64,000 bases of DNA. Source: Streptomyces lanatus (lineage in GTDB: Bacteria; Actinomycetota; Actinomycetes; Streptomycetales; Streptomycetaceae). Below, in pieces: positions 32,985-41,434 of this stretch. Positions within the stretch are counted from its first letter, which is position 1. Every line of letters begins with the position of its first letter. The position numbers and the translations under genes are program-made. Below the pieces are notes generated by a model. It did not search any database. It had not been told where the DNA came from and saw nothing but the letters and a program-made list of their open reading frames with translations. Where the stretch lies: positions 124,001 through 188,000 of the forward strand of contig NZ_BNBM01000016.1 of assembly GCF_014655715.1 (NCBI RefSeq), written 5' to 3'.

Positions 32985-34324
32985 CCACGGCACCGACCCT
33001 GTACCGCACCGAGGACGTCGAGGACCTCACCCTCGACCCGATCGCGCAGGCCATCGCCGACATCGCGGCCGGCCGCCCGATCGTGGTCGTCGACGACGAG
33101 GACCGGGAGAACGAGGGCGACCTCGTCATCGCCGCCGAGCACGCGACGCCCGAGATCGTCGCCTTCATGATGAGCGAGTGCCGCGGCCTGATCTGCGCCC
33201 CCATGGAGCCGGACGAGCTGGAGCGGCTGGAGCTCCCGCAGATGGTCCAGGACAACACCGAGTCGATGAAGACCGCGTTCACCGTCTCCGTGGACGCCTC
33301 GGGCGCGCACGGCGTGACCACCGGCATCTCGGCCTCGGACCGCTCGACCACGCTCCAGCTCCTCGCGAGCGGCAAGGCGGAGCCGTCGGACCTCGTCCGC
33401 CCCGGCCACATCTTCCCGCTGCGCGCCCGCCCCGGCGGTGTCCTCGTGCGCAACGGCCACACCGAGGCCGCCGTCGACCTCGCCAGGCTCGCGGGCCTGC
33501 GCCCGGCCGGCGCCATCGTCGAGATCGCCGGCGAGGACGGCGAGATGCTGCGGCTGCCCGAGCTGATCCCGTTCGCCCGCAAGCACGGCCTGACGATCAT
33601 CTCCATCGAGGACCTGATCACCTACCTGCGCGACGCCGAGCACCCGGAGCCCGTACGGCGGGAGCCGGTCCCGGACCGGCCCACGATCCGCCGCGAGGCC
33701 GAGGTCCATCTCCCCACCGCCCACGGCGCCTTCACGGCGTACGGCTACCGCTCCACCGTCGACGGCGTCGAGCACGTCGCCCTCGTCCACGGCGAGATCG
33801 GCGACGGCGAGGACGTCGTGGTCCGCATCCACTCCGAGTGCCTCACCGGCGACGTCTTCCACTCCCTGCGCTGCGACTGCGGCCCCCAGCTGGAGGCCGC
33901 CCTGGAGCGCATCCAGGACGAGGGCCGCGGAGTCGTCGTCTATCTGCGCGGACACGAGGGCCGCGGCATCGGCCTGATGTCCAAGCTGCGCGCCTACGAA
34001 CTCCAGGAGCGCGGCCGGGACACCCTCGACGCCAACCTCGAACTCGGCCTGCCCGCCGACGCCCGCGACTACGGCGCCGGCGCCCGGATCCTCGCCGACC
34101 TCGGCGTGCACAGCGTGCGCCTGCTGACCAACAACCCCGACAAGTCCGACGCCCTGATCGGCCATGGACTCAAGGTCACCGAGCGGGAGCCGATGCCCGT
34201 ACAGGCGGGCGAGCACAACCTGACGTACCTGCGGACCAAGCGGGACCGGATGGGCCACGACCTGCCCTGGCTGGACACGGCCCCCGAGGCCACGGCCCCC
34301 CTGTCCACCTGCACCAACCAGTAA
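32981..34324 (+). CDS. ribBA: Bifunctional DHBP synthase / GTP cyclohydrolase II
   Basis: 447 residues. The N-terminal half (about 1-205) is 3,4-dihydroxy-2-butanone-4-phosphate synthase with VVVDDEDRENEGDLVIAAE and HTEAAVDLARLAG. The C-terminal half (about 215-420) is GTP cyclohydrolase II with zinc ligands in SECLTGDVFHSLRCDCG and the catalytic RGHEGRGIG loop. It supplies both precursors of lumazine. GGAAGGAG precedes ATG 32981, which overlaps the ribM stop. Confidence 0.97.
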   Translation: MTTAPTLYRTEDVEDLTLDPIAQAIADIAAGRPIVVVDDEDRENEGDLVIAAEHATPEIVAFMMSECRGLICAPMEPDELERLELPQMVQDNTESMKTAFTVSVDASGAHGVTTGISASDRSTTLQLLASGKAEPSDLVRPGHIFPLRARPGGVLVRNGHTEAAVDLARLAGLRPAGAIVEIAGEDGEMLRLPELIPFARKHGLTIISIEDLITYLRDAEHPEPVRREPVPDRPTIRREAEVHLPTAHGAFTAYGYRSTVDGVEHVALVHGEIGDGEDVVVRIHSECLTGDVFHSLRCDCGPQLEAALERIQDEGRGVVVYLRGHEGRGIGLMSKLRAYELQERGRDTLDANLELGLPADARDYGAGARILADLGVHSVRLLTNNPDKSDALIGHGLKVTEREPMPVQAGEHNLTYLRTKRDRMGHDLPWLDTAPEATAPLSTCTNQ

Positions 34325-34349
34325 CAGCACACCGAGGAGACTCAAGAAC

Positions 34350-34835
34350 GTGAGCGGCAAGGGCGCACCGGAGCTGTCCGTACGCAATGTGGGCGACCTG
34401 AGGGTCGCGGTCATCGCGGCACAGTGGCACGAGAAGGTGATGGACGGACTGGTGGACGGCGCGCTGCGCGCCCTGCACGACCTGGGCATCGACGAGCCGA
34501 CCCTGCTGCGGGTCCCCGGCAGCTGGGAGCTCCCGGTCGTCGCCAAGGTCCTCGCGGGCCGCGGCTACGACGCGATCGTGGCCCTCGGCGTCGTCATCCG
34601 CGGTGGCACCCCGCACTTCGAGTTCGTCTGCCAGGGCGTGACCCAGGGCCTCACCCAGGTCTCCGTCGAGACCGGCGTCCCCATCGGCTTCGGCGTGCTG
34701 ACCTGTGACACCGAGGAGCAGGCCCTGGACCGGGCCGGCATCGAGGGCTCCAACGAGGACAAGGGGCACGAGGCGGTGACGGCCGCCGTGGCCACGGCGG
34801 CGACCCTCCGCTCAGTATCTGAACCGTGGCACTGA
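34350..34835 (+). CDS. ribH: 6,7-dimethyl-8-ribityllumazine synthase
   Basis: A 161-residue lumazine synthase with VPGSWELPVVAK, VIRGGTPHFEFVC (catalytic histidine) and VLTCDTEEQALDRAG. It condenses the RibB product with the aminouracil from the RibA branch. GTG 34350 lies 25 nt after ribBA with GAGGA upstream. Last gene of the riboflavin operon; hisE follows. Confidence 0.97.
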   Translation: MSGKGAPELSVRNVGDLRVAVIAAQWHEKVMDGLVDGALRALHDLGIDEPTLLRVPGSWELPVVAKVLAGRGYDAIVALGVVIRGGTPHFEFVCQGVTQGLTQVSVETGVPIGFGVLTCDTEEQALDRAGIEGSNEDKGHEAVTAAVATAATLRSVSEPWH

Positions 34836-34869
34836 CGAAGGGCGTATGTGGCATAGGCTGAGCGTCACC

Positions 34870-35142
34870 ATGTCCAAGAAGACGTTCGAGGAGCTCTTCA
34901 CCGAGCTCCAGCACAAGGCCGCCACCGGCGATCCCGCCACCTCCCGTACCGCCGAACTCGTCGGCAAGGGCGTTCATGCCATCGGCAAGAAGGTCGTCGA
35001 GGAGGCCGCAGAGGTCTGGATGGCCGCCGAGTACGAGGGCAAGGAAGCCGCCGCCGAGGAGATCTCGCAGCTGCTGTACCACGTCCAGGTGATGATGGTC
35101 GCCCGCGGTATCTCCCTGGACGACGTGTACGCCCACCTGTAA
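34870..35142 (+). CDS. hisE: Phosphoribosyl-ATP pyrophosphatase
   Basis: 90 residues, an all-alpha NTP-pyrophosphatase with KKVVEEAAEVWMAAEYE (metal-binding glutamates) and EISQLLYHVQVMM. Second step of histidine synthesis. ATG 34870 gives the usual MSKKTFEELF start; the longer GTG at 34846 adds residues not seen in the family. A possible -10 (TAGGCT) lies just upstream of the start, so it may also have its own promoter. hisG follows after 45 nt. Confidence 0.95.
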   Translation: MSKKTFEELFTELQHKAATGDPATSRTAELVGKGVHAIGKKVVEEAAEVWMAAEYEGKEAAAEEISQLLYHVQVMMVARGISLDDVYAHL

Positions 35143-35187
35143 GCCACTCGCCGCAACAAACCCCTCAGAGCAAAGGAAGCCGACCTC

Positions 35188-36039
35188 ATGCTGCGCATCG
35201 CCGTCCCCAACAAGGGTTCCCTGTCCGGCCCTGCGGCGGAGATGCTGCATGAGGCCGGCTACCAGCAGCGGCGCGAGTCCAAGGAACTGCGGATCGTCGA
35301 CCCGGGCAACGACGTGGAGTTCTTCTACCTCCGCCCCCGCGACATCGCCATCTACGTCGCCTCCGGCCAGCTCGACATCGGCATCACCGGCCGCGATCTG
35401 CTGATCGACTCCGACGCGGACGCCGAGGAGATCCTGCCGCTCGGCTTCGCCCGCTCCACCTTCCGCTTCGCCACCAAGCCCGGCACCGTCGGCGGCGACC
35501 TGGCGGACCTCAAGGGCAAGACGGTCGCCACCTCCTACGAGGGCATCGTCGCCAAGCACCTCTCCGACCACGGCATCGACGCCTCCGTCGTCCACCTCGA
35601 CGGCGCCGTCGAGACCGCCATCCAGCTCGGTGTCGCCCAGGTCATCGCGGACGTCGTCGAGACCGGCACCTCGCTGCGCAACGCCGGTCTGGAGGTCGTC
35701 GGCGAGCCGATCATGAAGTCCGAGGCCGTCGTCATCCGCCGCGTCGGCGCGGACGGCGAGGACCCCAAGGTGCAGCAGTTCCTGCGCCGCCTCCAGGGCG
35801 TCCTGGTCGCCCGGACCTACGTGATGATGGACTACGACTGCCGCGTCGAGCAGCTGGAGAAGGCCGTCGCCCTCACCCCGGGCCTGGAGTCGCCGACCGT
35901 CTCCCCGCTGCACAACGAGGGCTGGGTCGCCGTCCGAGCCATGGTCCCGGCCAAGGAGGCCCAGCGCATCATGGACGACCTCTACGACATCGGCGCCCGG
36001 GCCATCCTGACCACGGCCATCCACGCCTGCCGCCTGTAG
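35188..36039 (+). CDS. hisG: ATP phosphoribosyltransferase, long form
   Basis: 283 residues. The two-lobed catalytic part (MLRIAVPNKGSLSGPAAEMLHEAGY; TGRDLLIDSDADAEEILPLG; DGAVETAIQLGVAQVIADVVETGTSLRNAGL) is followed by a C-terminal ACT-like histidine-sensing domain (about 210-283). It catalyses the first, feedback-inhibited step of histidine synthesis. AAAGGAAG precedes ATG 35188. Confidence 0.97.
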   Translation: MLRIAVPNKGSLSGPAAEMLHEAGYQQRRESKELRIVDPGNDVEFFYLRPRDIAIYVASGQLDIGITGRDLLIDSDADAEEILPLGFARSTFRFATKPGTVGGDLADLKGKTVATSYEGIVAKHLSDHGIDASVVHLDGAVETAIQLGVAQVIADVVETGTSLRNAGLEVVGEPIMKSEAVVIRRVGADGEDPKVQQFLRRLQGVLVARTYVMMDYDCRVEQLEKAVALTPGLESPTVSPLHNEGWVAVRAMVPAKEAQRIMDDLYDIGARAILTTAIHACRL

Positions 36040-36049
36040 AGAGCCAGAG

Positions 36050-36505
36050 ATGTCCGAACTGCCTGCCCTTCCCGTCACCTTCCGGCCGAGCCGCACCCGC
36101 GCCGTCCTGCTCACCGCGGGCGTCGCGATCTTCGTGGTCATCACGGCCGTCGCACTGCTCCTGGAGAAGCTCGGCCCCGGAGAGCGCCTCAGCTTCATCC
36201 TCACCGGCGCGCTCATGTTCGGCGTACTGGCGATGCTGGCCCGTGTGAAGGTCGTCGCCGACGAGGCCGGCGTCACCGTGGTGAACATCGCCACCAGGCG
36301 CCGCCTCGACTGGGCCGAGATCGTCCAGGTGAACCTCCGTCCGGGCGACCCCTGGGTGTTCCTCAACCTCAGCGACGGCACCAGCCTGCCCGCGCTCGGC
36401 ATCCAGCCGGGCATCGCCAAGCAGCACGCCATCGCCGACGCACGTGCCCTGCGGGCGCTCGCCGAGACGCATGGCGTCAAGCAGCCCGAGGACCATGAGG
36501 GCTGA
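36050..36505 (+). CDS. Small membrane protein with bacterial PH-like domain
   Basis: 151 residues. Two N-terminal membrane helices (about 18-40 and 47-65) are followed by a short beta-rich domain (VKVVADEAGVTVVNIATRRRLDWAEIVQVNLRPGDPWVFLNLSDG) of the bacterial PH type. It starts 10 nt after hisG, an arrangement also found in mycobacteria. The function is unknown; its link to histidine synthesis may only be positional. Confidence 0.85.
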   Translation: MSELPALPVTFRPSRTRAVLLTAGVAIFVVITAVALLLEKLGPGERLSFILTGALMFGVLAMLARVKVVADEAGVTVVNIATRRRLDWAEIVQVNLRPGDPWVFLNLSDGTSLPALGIQPGIAKQHAIADARALRALAETHGVKQPEDHEG

Positions 36506-36554
36506 CTCGGCGGCGTTCACCCTGCCGTAAATCGCGATGTCTTGATTAATCTGT

Positions 36555-36586
36555 TGGCGGAGGCGTTTTTCGTGACGCCTCCGCCA
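36555..36586 (+). terminator. Terminator of the his/PH operon
   Basis: TGGCGGAGGCGT (36555-36566) pairs perfectly with ACGCCTCCGCCA (36575-36586), a 12-bp stem with loop TTTTCGTG, 50 nt after the PH-domain gene stop. Confidence 0.9.
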
Positions 36587-36673
36587 CTGATGTTCCGACC
36601 GGTCTTCAGAGGCCCCCTGCTACCCGAGGAGTGATTCCCTCCAGCGATGGACGGATCGTCCTGTAGTACCTGC

Positions 36674-36702
36674 GCCGCCCCCTCCCGACATACCGGGGCG
36701 GC
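36674..36702 (+). promoter_or_regulatory. Hairpin at the ribosome binding position of the first CNNM gene
   Basis: GCCGCCCC (36674-36681) pairs with GGGGCGGC (36695-36702), 6 nt before ATG 36709. The only purine-rich Shine-Dalgarno-like bases are in the 3' arm, so the hairpin would hide them. A smaller GGACG/CGTCC hairpin precedes it (36649-36661). It may be a translational switch; no known riboswitch motif was recognised. Confidence 0.4.
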
Positions 36703-36708
36703 CGCGTC

Positions 36709-38034
36709 ATGAGCATCCCCCTGCTGCTTCTCGCAGCCGCGTTCCTCCTGATTCTCGCCAACGGCTTCTTCGTGGCCGCCGAGTTCGGCCTGGTCACGGT
36801 CGAGGCGACGGACGCCGAGAAGGCCGCCGCGGAGGGCGACCGACGGGCCCGACGGGTCGCCGAGTCGCTCAAGGAACTGTCCTTCCAGCTCTCCGGCACC
36901 CAGCTCGGCATCACCATCACCTCCCTCGTCGTCGGCATGCTCGCCGAACCGGCGCTCGCCCAGCTGCTGGACGGCCCGTTCACCGCGATCGGCATACCCG
37001 AGGGCGCGGTGTCCGGGGTGGCCGTGGTCACCGGCATGCTGCTGGCCTCGGCCGTGCAGATGGTGATCGGCGAGCTCGTGCCCAAGAACTGGGCGGTGTC
37101 CCGGCCGATGCAGGTCGCGCGCTTCGTCGCCGGCCCGCAGCATGTCTTCGCCCGGCTGTTCCGCCCGGTGATCGCCGCACTGAACGCCGTGGCCAACCGG
37201 CTCGTCCGGTCGCTCGGCATAGAGCCCGCCGAGGAGCTGGCCTCCGCCCGCACCCCCGGCGAACTCGTCTCCCTGGCCCGGCACTCCGCCCAGGCCGGCG
37301 CCCTGGAACAGGACACCGCGGACCTGTTCGTACGGACCCTGTCGCTCGCCGAGCTGACCGCGCAGCACGTCATGACGCCGCGGGTGAAGGTCAGCGCCCT
37401 CCAGTCGTCGGCCACGGCCGAGGATGTGGTGAACCTCACCCGAGCGACCGGTCTGTCCCGATTCCCGGTGTACCGGGAGAAGATCGACGAGATCGTCGGC
37501 ATGGTCCATCTGAAGGACGCGCTGGCGGTCCGTTCGGGTGAGCGGCTGCGCACCCCGGTCGGCGCCATCGCCCGCCCGGCGCTCCTCGTCCCGGAGACCC
37601 TGCCGGTCCAGCCCCTCCTCGCCCAGCTGCGCAGCGAGCAGCCCATCGCCGTCGTCGTCGACGAGTACGGCGGCACCGCGGGAGTGGTGACCCTGGAGGA
37701 CATCGTCGAGGAGATCGTCGGCGAGGTCCGCGACGAGCACGACGGCCAGGACCTCCCGGAACTCGCCGCCGCCCCGCCGGAGGACGGACGCCCCGCCTGG
37801 GACGCCGACGGCAGCTGCCGGGTCGACATCCTCCAGCGCATAGGACTCGACGTGCCCGAGGGGCCGTACGAGACGGTCGCCGGACTCGTCGCCGACCTGC
37901 TCGGCCGCATCCCGGCCGTCGGTGACAAGGCGGAGCTGCCGGGCTGGCGGCTGTCGGTGCGCCGGGTCGGCCACTACCGCGCCGAGCGGGTCCGTCTGGT
38001 GCGGACCGGTGTCGTGGTGGAGGTCGCCCGATGA
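36709..38034 (+). CDS. CNNM/CorC-family membrane protein 1 (metal transport-associated)
   Basis: 441 residues. A CNNM transmembrane domain (about 1-185; LLILANGFFVAAEFGLVTVE, GELVPKNWAVSRP) is followed by a CBS pair (about 210-340; VMTPRVKVSAL, VVDEYGGTAGVVTLEDIVEEIVGEV) and a C-terminal CorC/HlyC domain. Related proteins move Mg2+ or Co2+, and hemolysin in old names is misleading. The next gene overlaps its stop (ATGA) and is a paralogue, so the two may form a heterodimer. Confidence 0.9.
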   Translation: MSIPLLLLAAAFLLILANGFFVAAEFGLVTVEATDAEKAAAEGDRRARRVAESLKELSFQLSGTQLGITITSLVVGMLAEPALAQLLDGPFTAIGIPEGAVSGVAVVTGMLLASAVQMVIGELVPKNWAVSRPMQVARFVAGPQHVFARLFRPVIAALNAVANRLVRSLGIEPAEELASARTPGELVSLARHSAQAGALEQDTADLFVRTLSLAELTAQHVMTPRVKVSALQSSATAEDVVNLTRATGLSRFPVYREKIDEIVGMVHLKDALAVRSGERLRTPVGAIARPALLVPETLPVQPLLAQLRSEQPIAVVVDEYGGTAGVVTLEDIVEEIVGEVRDEHDGQDLPELAAAPPEDGRPAWDADGSCRVDILQRIGLDVPEGPYETVAGLVADLLGRIPAVGDKAELPGWRLSVRRVGHYRAERVRLVRTGVVVEVAR

Positions 38035-39122
38035 GCGTGCTCCAACTCCTCTTCGCCGCGCTGCTCGTGCTCGCCAACGGCTTCTTCGTCGGCGCCGAGT
38101 TCGCCCTGGTCTCGGTCCGCCGCAGCCAGATCGAACCACTCGGCACGGCACGCGCCCGCCAGGTCCTGTACGGCCTGGAGCGGCTGCCGCAGATGATGGC
38201 GGCGGCCCAGTTCGGGATCACCGTCTGCTCCCTGACGCTCGGCGCGGTCGCCGAGCCGACGGTGGCGCATCTGCTGGAGCCGGTGTTCGAGTGGGTCCAT
38301 CTGCCGAGCGGCATGATCCACCCGCTCACCTATGTCATCGCCCTCGCCGCGGTGGTCTTCTTCCATCTCGTCATCGGCGAGATGCTGCCGAAGAACCTCG
38401 CGATGGCGGCGCCGGAGAAGGTCGCGCTGTGGCTCAGCCCGGGGCTGGTCTACTTCGCCCGCTTCTGCCGGCCGATCACCGTGGCCCTCGGCGCCGTCGC
38501 CCAGGCCATCCTGCGGCTGTTCCGCGTTGAGCCGAAGGACGAGGTCGAGGCGGTGTTCACCAGCGAGCAGCTCAACCGGCTCGTCGAGGACTCCGGCCAG
38601 GCCGGCCTGCTCGACCCGGAGGAGCTCGAGCGCCTCGGGGACGCGCTGGAACTGGGCTCGCGCCCGGTGACGGACGTGCTCCTGAAGCGCGAGTCGCTGG
38701 TCACCGTCAGCCCCTCGGTCACCCCCGGCCAGATCGTCGCGCTCACCGCCCGCACCGGGTACTCCCGCTTCCCGGTGGCGGCGGAGAACGGCGGCGCCTT
38801 CATGGGCTATCTGCATGTGAAGGACGTACTGGACCTGGAGGAGTCGGAACGGGCCGTGCCGCAGCAGCTGTGGCACCCGATGACGACCCTGCGCTCCGAG
38901 CTCCCCCTGGACGACGCCCTGACGGTGATGCGCCGCGCCGCGACCCATCTGGCCCAGGTCGCCGACGCCTCCGGGCGGGTGCTGGGGCTCGTCGCCCTGG
39001 AGGACGTACTGGAACTACTGGTGGGCGAGGTACGTGACCCGGCGCATCGCGAGCTGCCGGAGGTGCGGGTGACGGGGCCGCGGATGAGCACGGGGGAACC
39101 GGAAGGGGCCCTGGCCGGCTGA
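38031..39122 (+). CDS. CNNM-family membrane protein 2
   Basis: 363 residues, same layout as its neighbour (LVLANGFFVGAEFALVSVRRS, GEMLPKNLAMAAPEKV, then CBS repeats) but ending soon after the CBS pair. The C-terminal CorC/HlyC domain is missing. GGTGGAGG precedes ATG 38031. The unequal pair suggests a heteromeric transporter in which only one subunit carries the CorC domain. Confidence 0.9.
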   Translation: MSVLQLLFAALLVLANGFFVGAEFALVSVRRSQIEPLGTARARQVLYGLERLPQMMAAAQFGITVCSLTLGAVAEPTVAHLLEPVFEWVHLPSGMIHPLTYVIALAAVVFFHLVIGEMLPKNLAMAAPEKVALWLSPGLVYFARFCRPITVALGAVAQAILRLFRVEPKDEVEAVFTSEQLNRLVEDSGQAGLLDPEELERLGDALELGSRPVTDVLLKRESLVTVSPSVTPGQIVALTARTGYSRFPVAAENGGAFMGYLHVKDVLDLEESERAVPQQLWHPMTTLRSELPLDDALTVMRRAATHLAQVADASGRVLGLVALEDVLELLVGEVRDPAHRELPEVRVTGPRMSTGEPEGALAG

Positions 39123-39139
39123 TCCACGGCTACGGCGTC

Positions 39140-39171
39140 GCGGGATCCGTCACATCGTCGACGGATCCTGC
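39140..39171. terminator. Bidirectional hairpin between converging CNNM2 and the AAA gene
   Basis: GCGGGATCCGTC (39140-39151) pairs with GACGGATCCTGC (39160-39171), 12 bp with one G-T pair and an 8-nt loop. It lies in the convergent gap and reaches into the last codons of the AAA ATPase. Confidence 0.75.
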
Positions 39172-41006
39172 GGCCCCCGCCCCGACAGCACCTCTCCGTA
39201 CGCCTGCATCAGATCCGGCAGCCGAAGTGTCGACAAGTCGTCCCTGGTGAGCGCCCCCGGGTAGGTCGTCAGCCGGAGATCGCGGTACGCGCAGCTCTTC
39301 TCGTACAGCGTCCGCAGGAACCGCCCGTTGCCCAGCTCGTCGATCCACCCCTGGTCGACCACATGCCCCGCGATCGACCGCAGCTCGTCCAGCGCCTCCT
39401 CGTCCCACACGTCGCCGTTCTCGGCGGCGAGCACCTCGCCGATCGAGGTCAGTTCGAGGGGGCGGTACGAGGGGAAGTCGACCCGGCTCGTGAAGCGTGA
39501 GGAGAGCCCGGGGTTCGCGGCCAGCAGCCGGTCCATGCCCTCGGGATAGCCGGCGAGGATCACCACCAGGTGGTCCCGGTTGTCCTCGGCCCGCTTCAGC
39601 AGCACCTGAAGGGCCTCGTCGCCGTAGGCATCGCCCTTGCCGTAGCCGGTGTTGGACAGGGAGTAGGCCTCGTCCACGAAGAGGACCCCGCCGAGCGCGG
39701 AGTCGATGAGCTCATTGGCCTTCACGGCCGTCTGGCCCAGATACTCGCCGACCAGATCGGCGCGCTGGGCCTCCACGAGATGGTCGCCGCCGAGCAGGCC
39801 CAGCGCGTAGAAGACGCGGCCCAGAATGCGGGCGACCGTGGTCTTGCCGGTGCCCGAGGGGCCGGAGAAGACGAAGTGCCGTTTCGGCGGCTGCACCGGC
39901 AGGCCCTGACCGGCCCGCAGCCGCGCCATGTTCAACTGGGCGGACAGCGCCTTGACCTGGCGTTTGACGGGCTCAAGACCCACCATGCGCTCCAGCTCGG
40001 CGAGCGCCTCCTCGAGTAACTGAGGATCGGTCGGCCCGGCGGGCAGCGGCACCGACGACACGGCCGTCTTCTCCCGCACCGTCGGATCCACCACCGACGG
40101 CAGCGGCCCGGTCGGCGGCAGATCGGGGTCGGACAGCTTCAGATCCCGCCCCTCGGTGCCGAACAGCGGGTCGAGCCCGTCGGCCATGTCGCCGCCGAAC
40201 CCGGTGAGGGTGATCGACGCGAGGTCGGTGGGGTCGTCGTACCCGTCGCCCTCGGCGATGGCCGCGAGCCGGGCCGAGGTGTCCATGAAGGCGGGGTCGA
40301 CACGGTGCACCGCGCGGTAGAGCGGCAGGGCGGCGGCGGAGCGGCCCGTGCCCTCGTGCGCCCGGGCCAGCCAGTACCGCAGCTCCTTGCGCTGGGGCTG
40401 CTCGCTGCGGCACCGCATCAGCGCGGCCGACAGCAGCGGCTCGGCCTGACCGTACGTTTCCAGCCGGACTCGAGCCATGCCGCCGAACAGTCCTGCCTCG
40501 ATGCCGAGCAGCGGATCGTCGAGCAGCGGGTCGGTGTGCCGTACGAGCTGCTCCCAGTCCTTGACCAGATAGGCGCGGCAGGCGTGCAGAAAGCGGACCT
40601 GGTGGTCGGTGTCCACGGGCGGGAGTCCGGCGAGTGCCCGGTCCAGCTCGGGGACATGCCTGCCGTCCAGCCAGTGCGAGGCGTGGGCGAGGAGCAGATC
40701 GCGTGGGCTCTCCAGGACGGGTTGCACCCACCAGCCCAGCCAGTACCAGGAGTTGATCGTGCGCCGATGCCGGGAGCGCTGTTCCCCGAAGCGGTCCCGG
40801 TGCCGGAACATCCGCAGCAGCGCGGTCGTCGTGTCCACGCGCAGCGCGTGCAGCCCGAGCCAGCCGTCGGCCATGCCCGGATCGATCCGTACCGCGGTGC
40901 GGAACTCCTCCTCCGCCTGCGGATAGGCCCCCATCGTGTAGGCATCCACACCTCGCATCCAGGCGAGGTCGGCCGGGGCCTCGGGGCCCTGCGTGCCGAA
41001 GTCCAT
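39150..41006 (-). CDS. EccA-like AAA+ ATPase with TPR-type N-terminal domain
   Basis: 618 residues. An N-terminal helical repeat region (about 1-255) is followed by a variable linker (about 256-325) and a CbxX/EccA-type AAA domain with Walker A GPSGTGKTT (382-390) and Walker B VLFVDEA (441-447). Length and layout match EccA1, a type VII secretion chaperone ATPase, although no other type VII gene is nearby. Leucine 330 is encoded by TTA (40019-40017), the only TTA codon I found in the window, so translation should need the bldA tRNA. ATG 41006 was chosen; the longer frame to 41246 is Arg-rich and unsupported. Confidence 0.88.
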   Translation of the reverse strand: MDFGTQGPEAPADLAWMRGVDAYTMGAYPQAEEEFRTAVRIDPGMADGWLGLHALRVDTTTALLRMFRHRDRFGEQRSRHRRTINSWYWLGWWVQPVLESPRDLLLAHASHWLDGRHVPELDRALAGLPPVDTDHQVRFLHACRAYLVKDWEQLVRHTDPLLDDPLLGIEAGLFGGMARVRLETYGQAEPLLSAALMRCRSEQPQRKELRYWLARAHEGTGRSAAALPLYRAVHRVDPAFMDTSARLAAIAEGDGYDDPTDLASITLTGFGGDMADGLDPLFGTEGRDLKLSDPDLPPTGPLPSVVDPTVREKTAVSSVPLPAGPTDPQLLEEALAELERMVGLEPVKRQVKALSAQLNMARLRAGQGLPVQPPKRHFVFSGPSGTGKTTVARILGRVFYALGLLGGDHLVEAQRADLVGEYLGQTAVKANELIDSALGGVLFVDEAYSLSNTGYGKGDAYGDEALQVLLKRAEDNRDHLVVILAGYPEGMDRLLAANPGLSSRFTSRVDFPSYRPLELTSIGEVLAAENGDVWDEEALDELRSIAGHVVDQGWIDELGNGRFLRTLYEKSCAYRDLRLTTYPGALTRDDLSTLRLPDLMQAYGEVLSGRGPQDPSTM

Positions 41007-41434
41007 CACGTCCCCCACAAACCGTGCCCCCGTCGGTTGGCCGGCCGCCCGCCCGTCGGCCACATTGATCGAACGGCCGTACCGTGGACCGGAGTTGCAA
41101 CGGTGCGCAGAGCAGCCGTCCGTAGGTCGCACCGAGGGCATCGTACCTGCGAGGGCATGGCCCGCCCCAGGGTGCCGCACCGGCCGTTTGGCGAGGTGGG
41201 AGCGGATCGGGGGAGAGCGGTCGGTGACCGAGGGTGAGCAAATCACGGCTCTCGGCGTCCGGAAAACGCGCTGAGGGCAGAACGAAGCCCCCGATCACGG
41301 GGGAACAACCGGGGGCTTCGCGTCTGCGGGCGGTCTTGATTGACCGCACATTGAGAACGTAAGTCCTGTACGGCCCTTGGGTCAAGCCGAGTTGAAGCAC
41401 TCCGGCAACTTGACCGACAGGCCTCTTCACAAGT
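41007..41434. other. 428-bp intergenic region
   Basis: No gene is visible. Besides the terminator at 41283-41320 it holds GGTCAAG (41380-41386) inverted as CTTGACC (41409-41415). The part nearest the AAA gene must carry its promoter, but I could not pick clear -35/-10 boxes. Confidence 0.4.
41283..41320 (-). terminator. Hairpin downstream of the kinase gene
   Basis: CGAAGCCCCCG (41283-41293) pairs perfectly with CGGGGGCTTCG (41310-41320), loop 16 nt. It stands on the minus-strand path from the kinase toward the AAA gene. Confidence 0.85.

Noticed and set aside
36600..36708. Mg2+ (M-box) or Mn2+ (yybP-ykoY) riboswitch before the CNNM genes
   Set aside because: Neither consensus is visible; only simple hairpins are.
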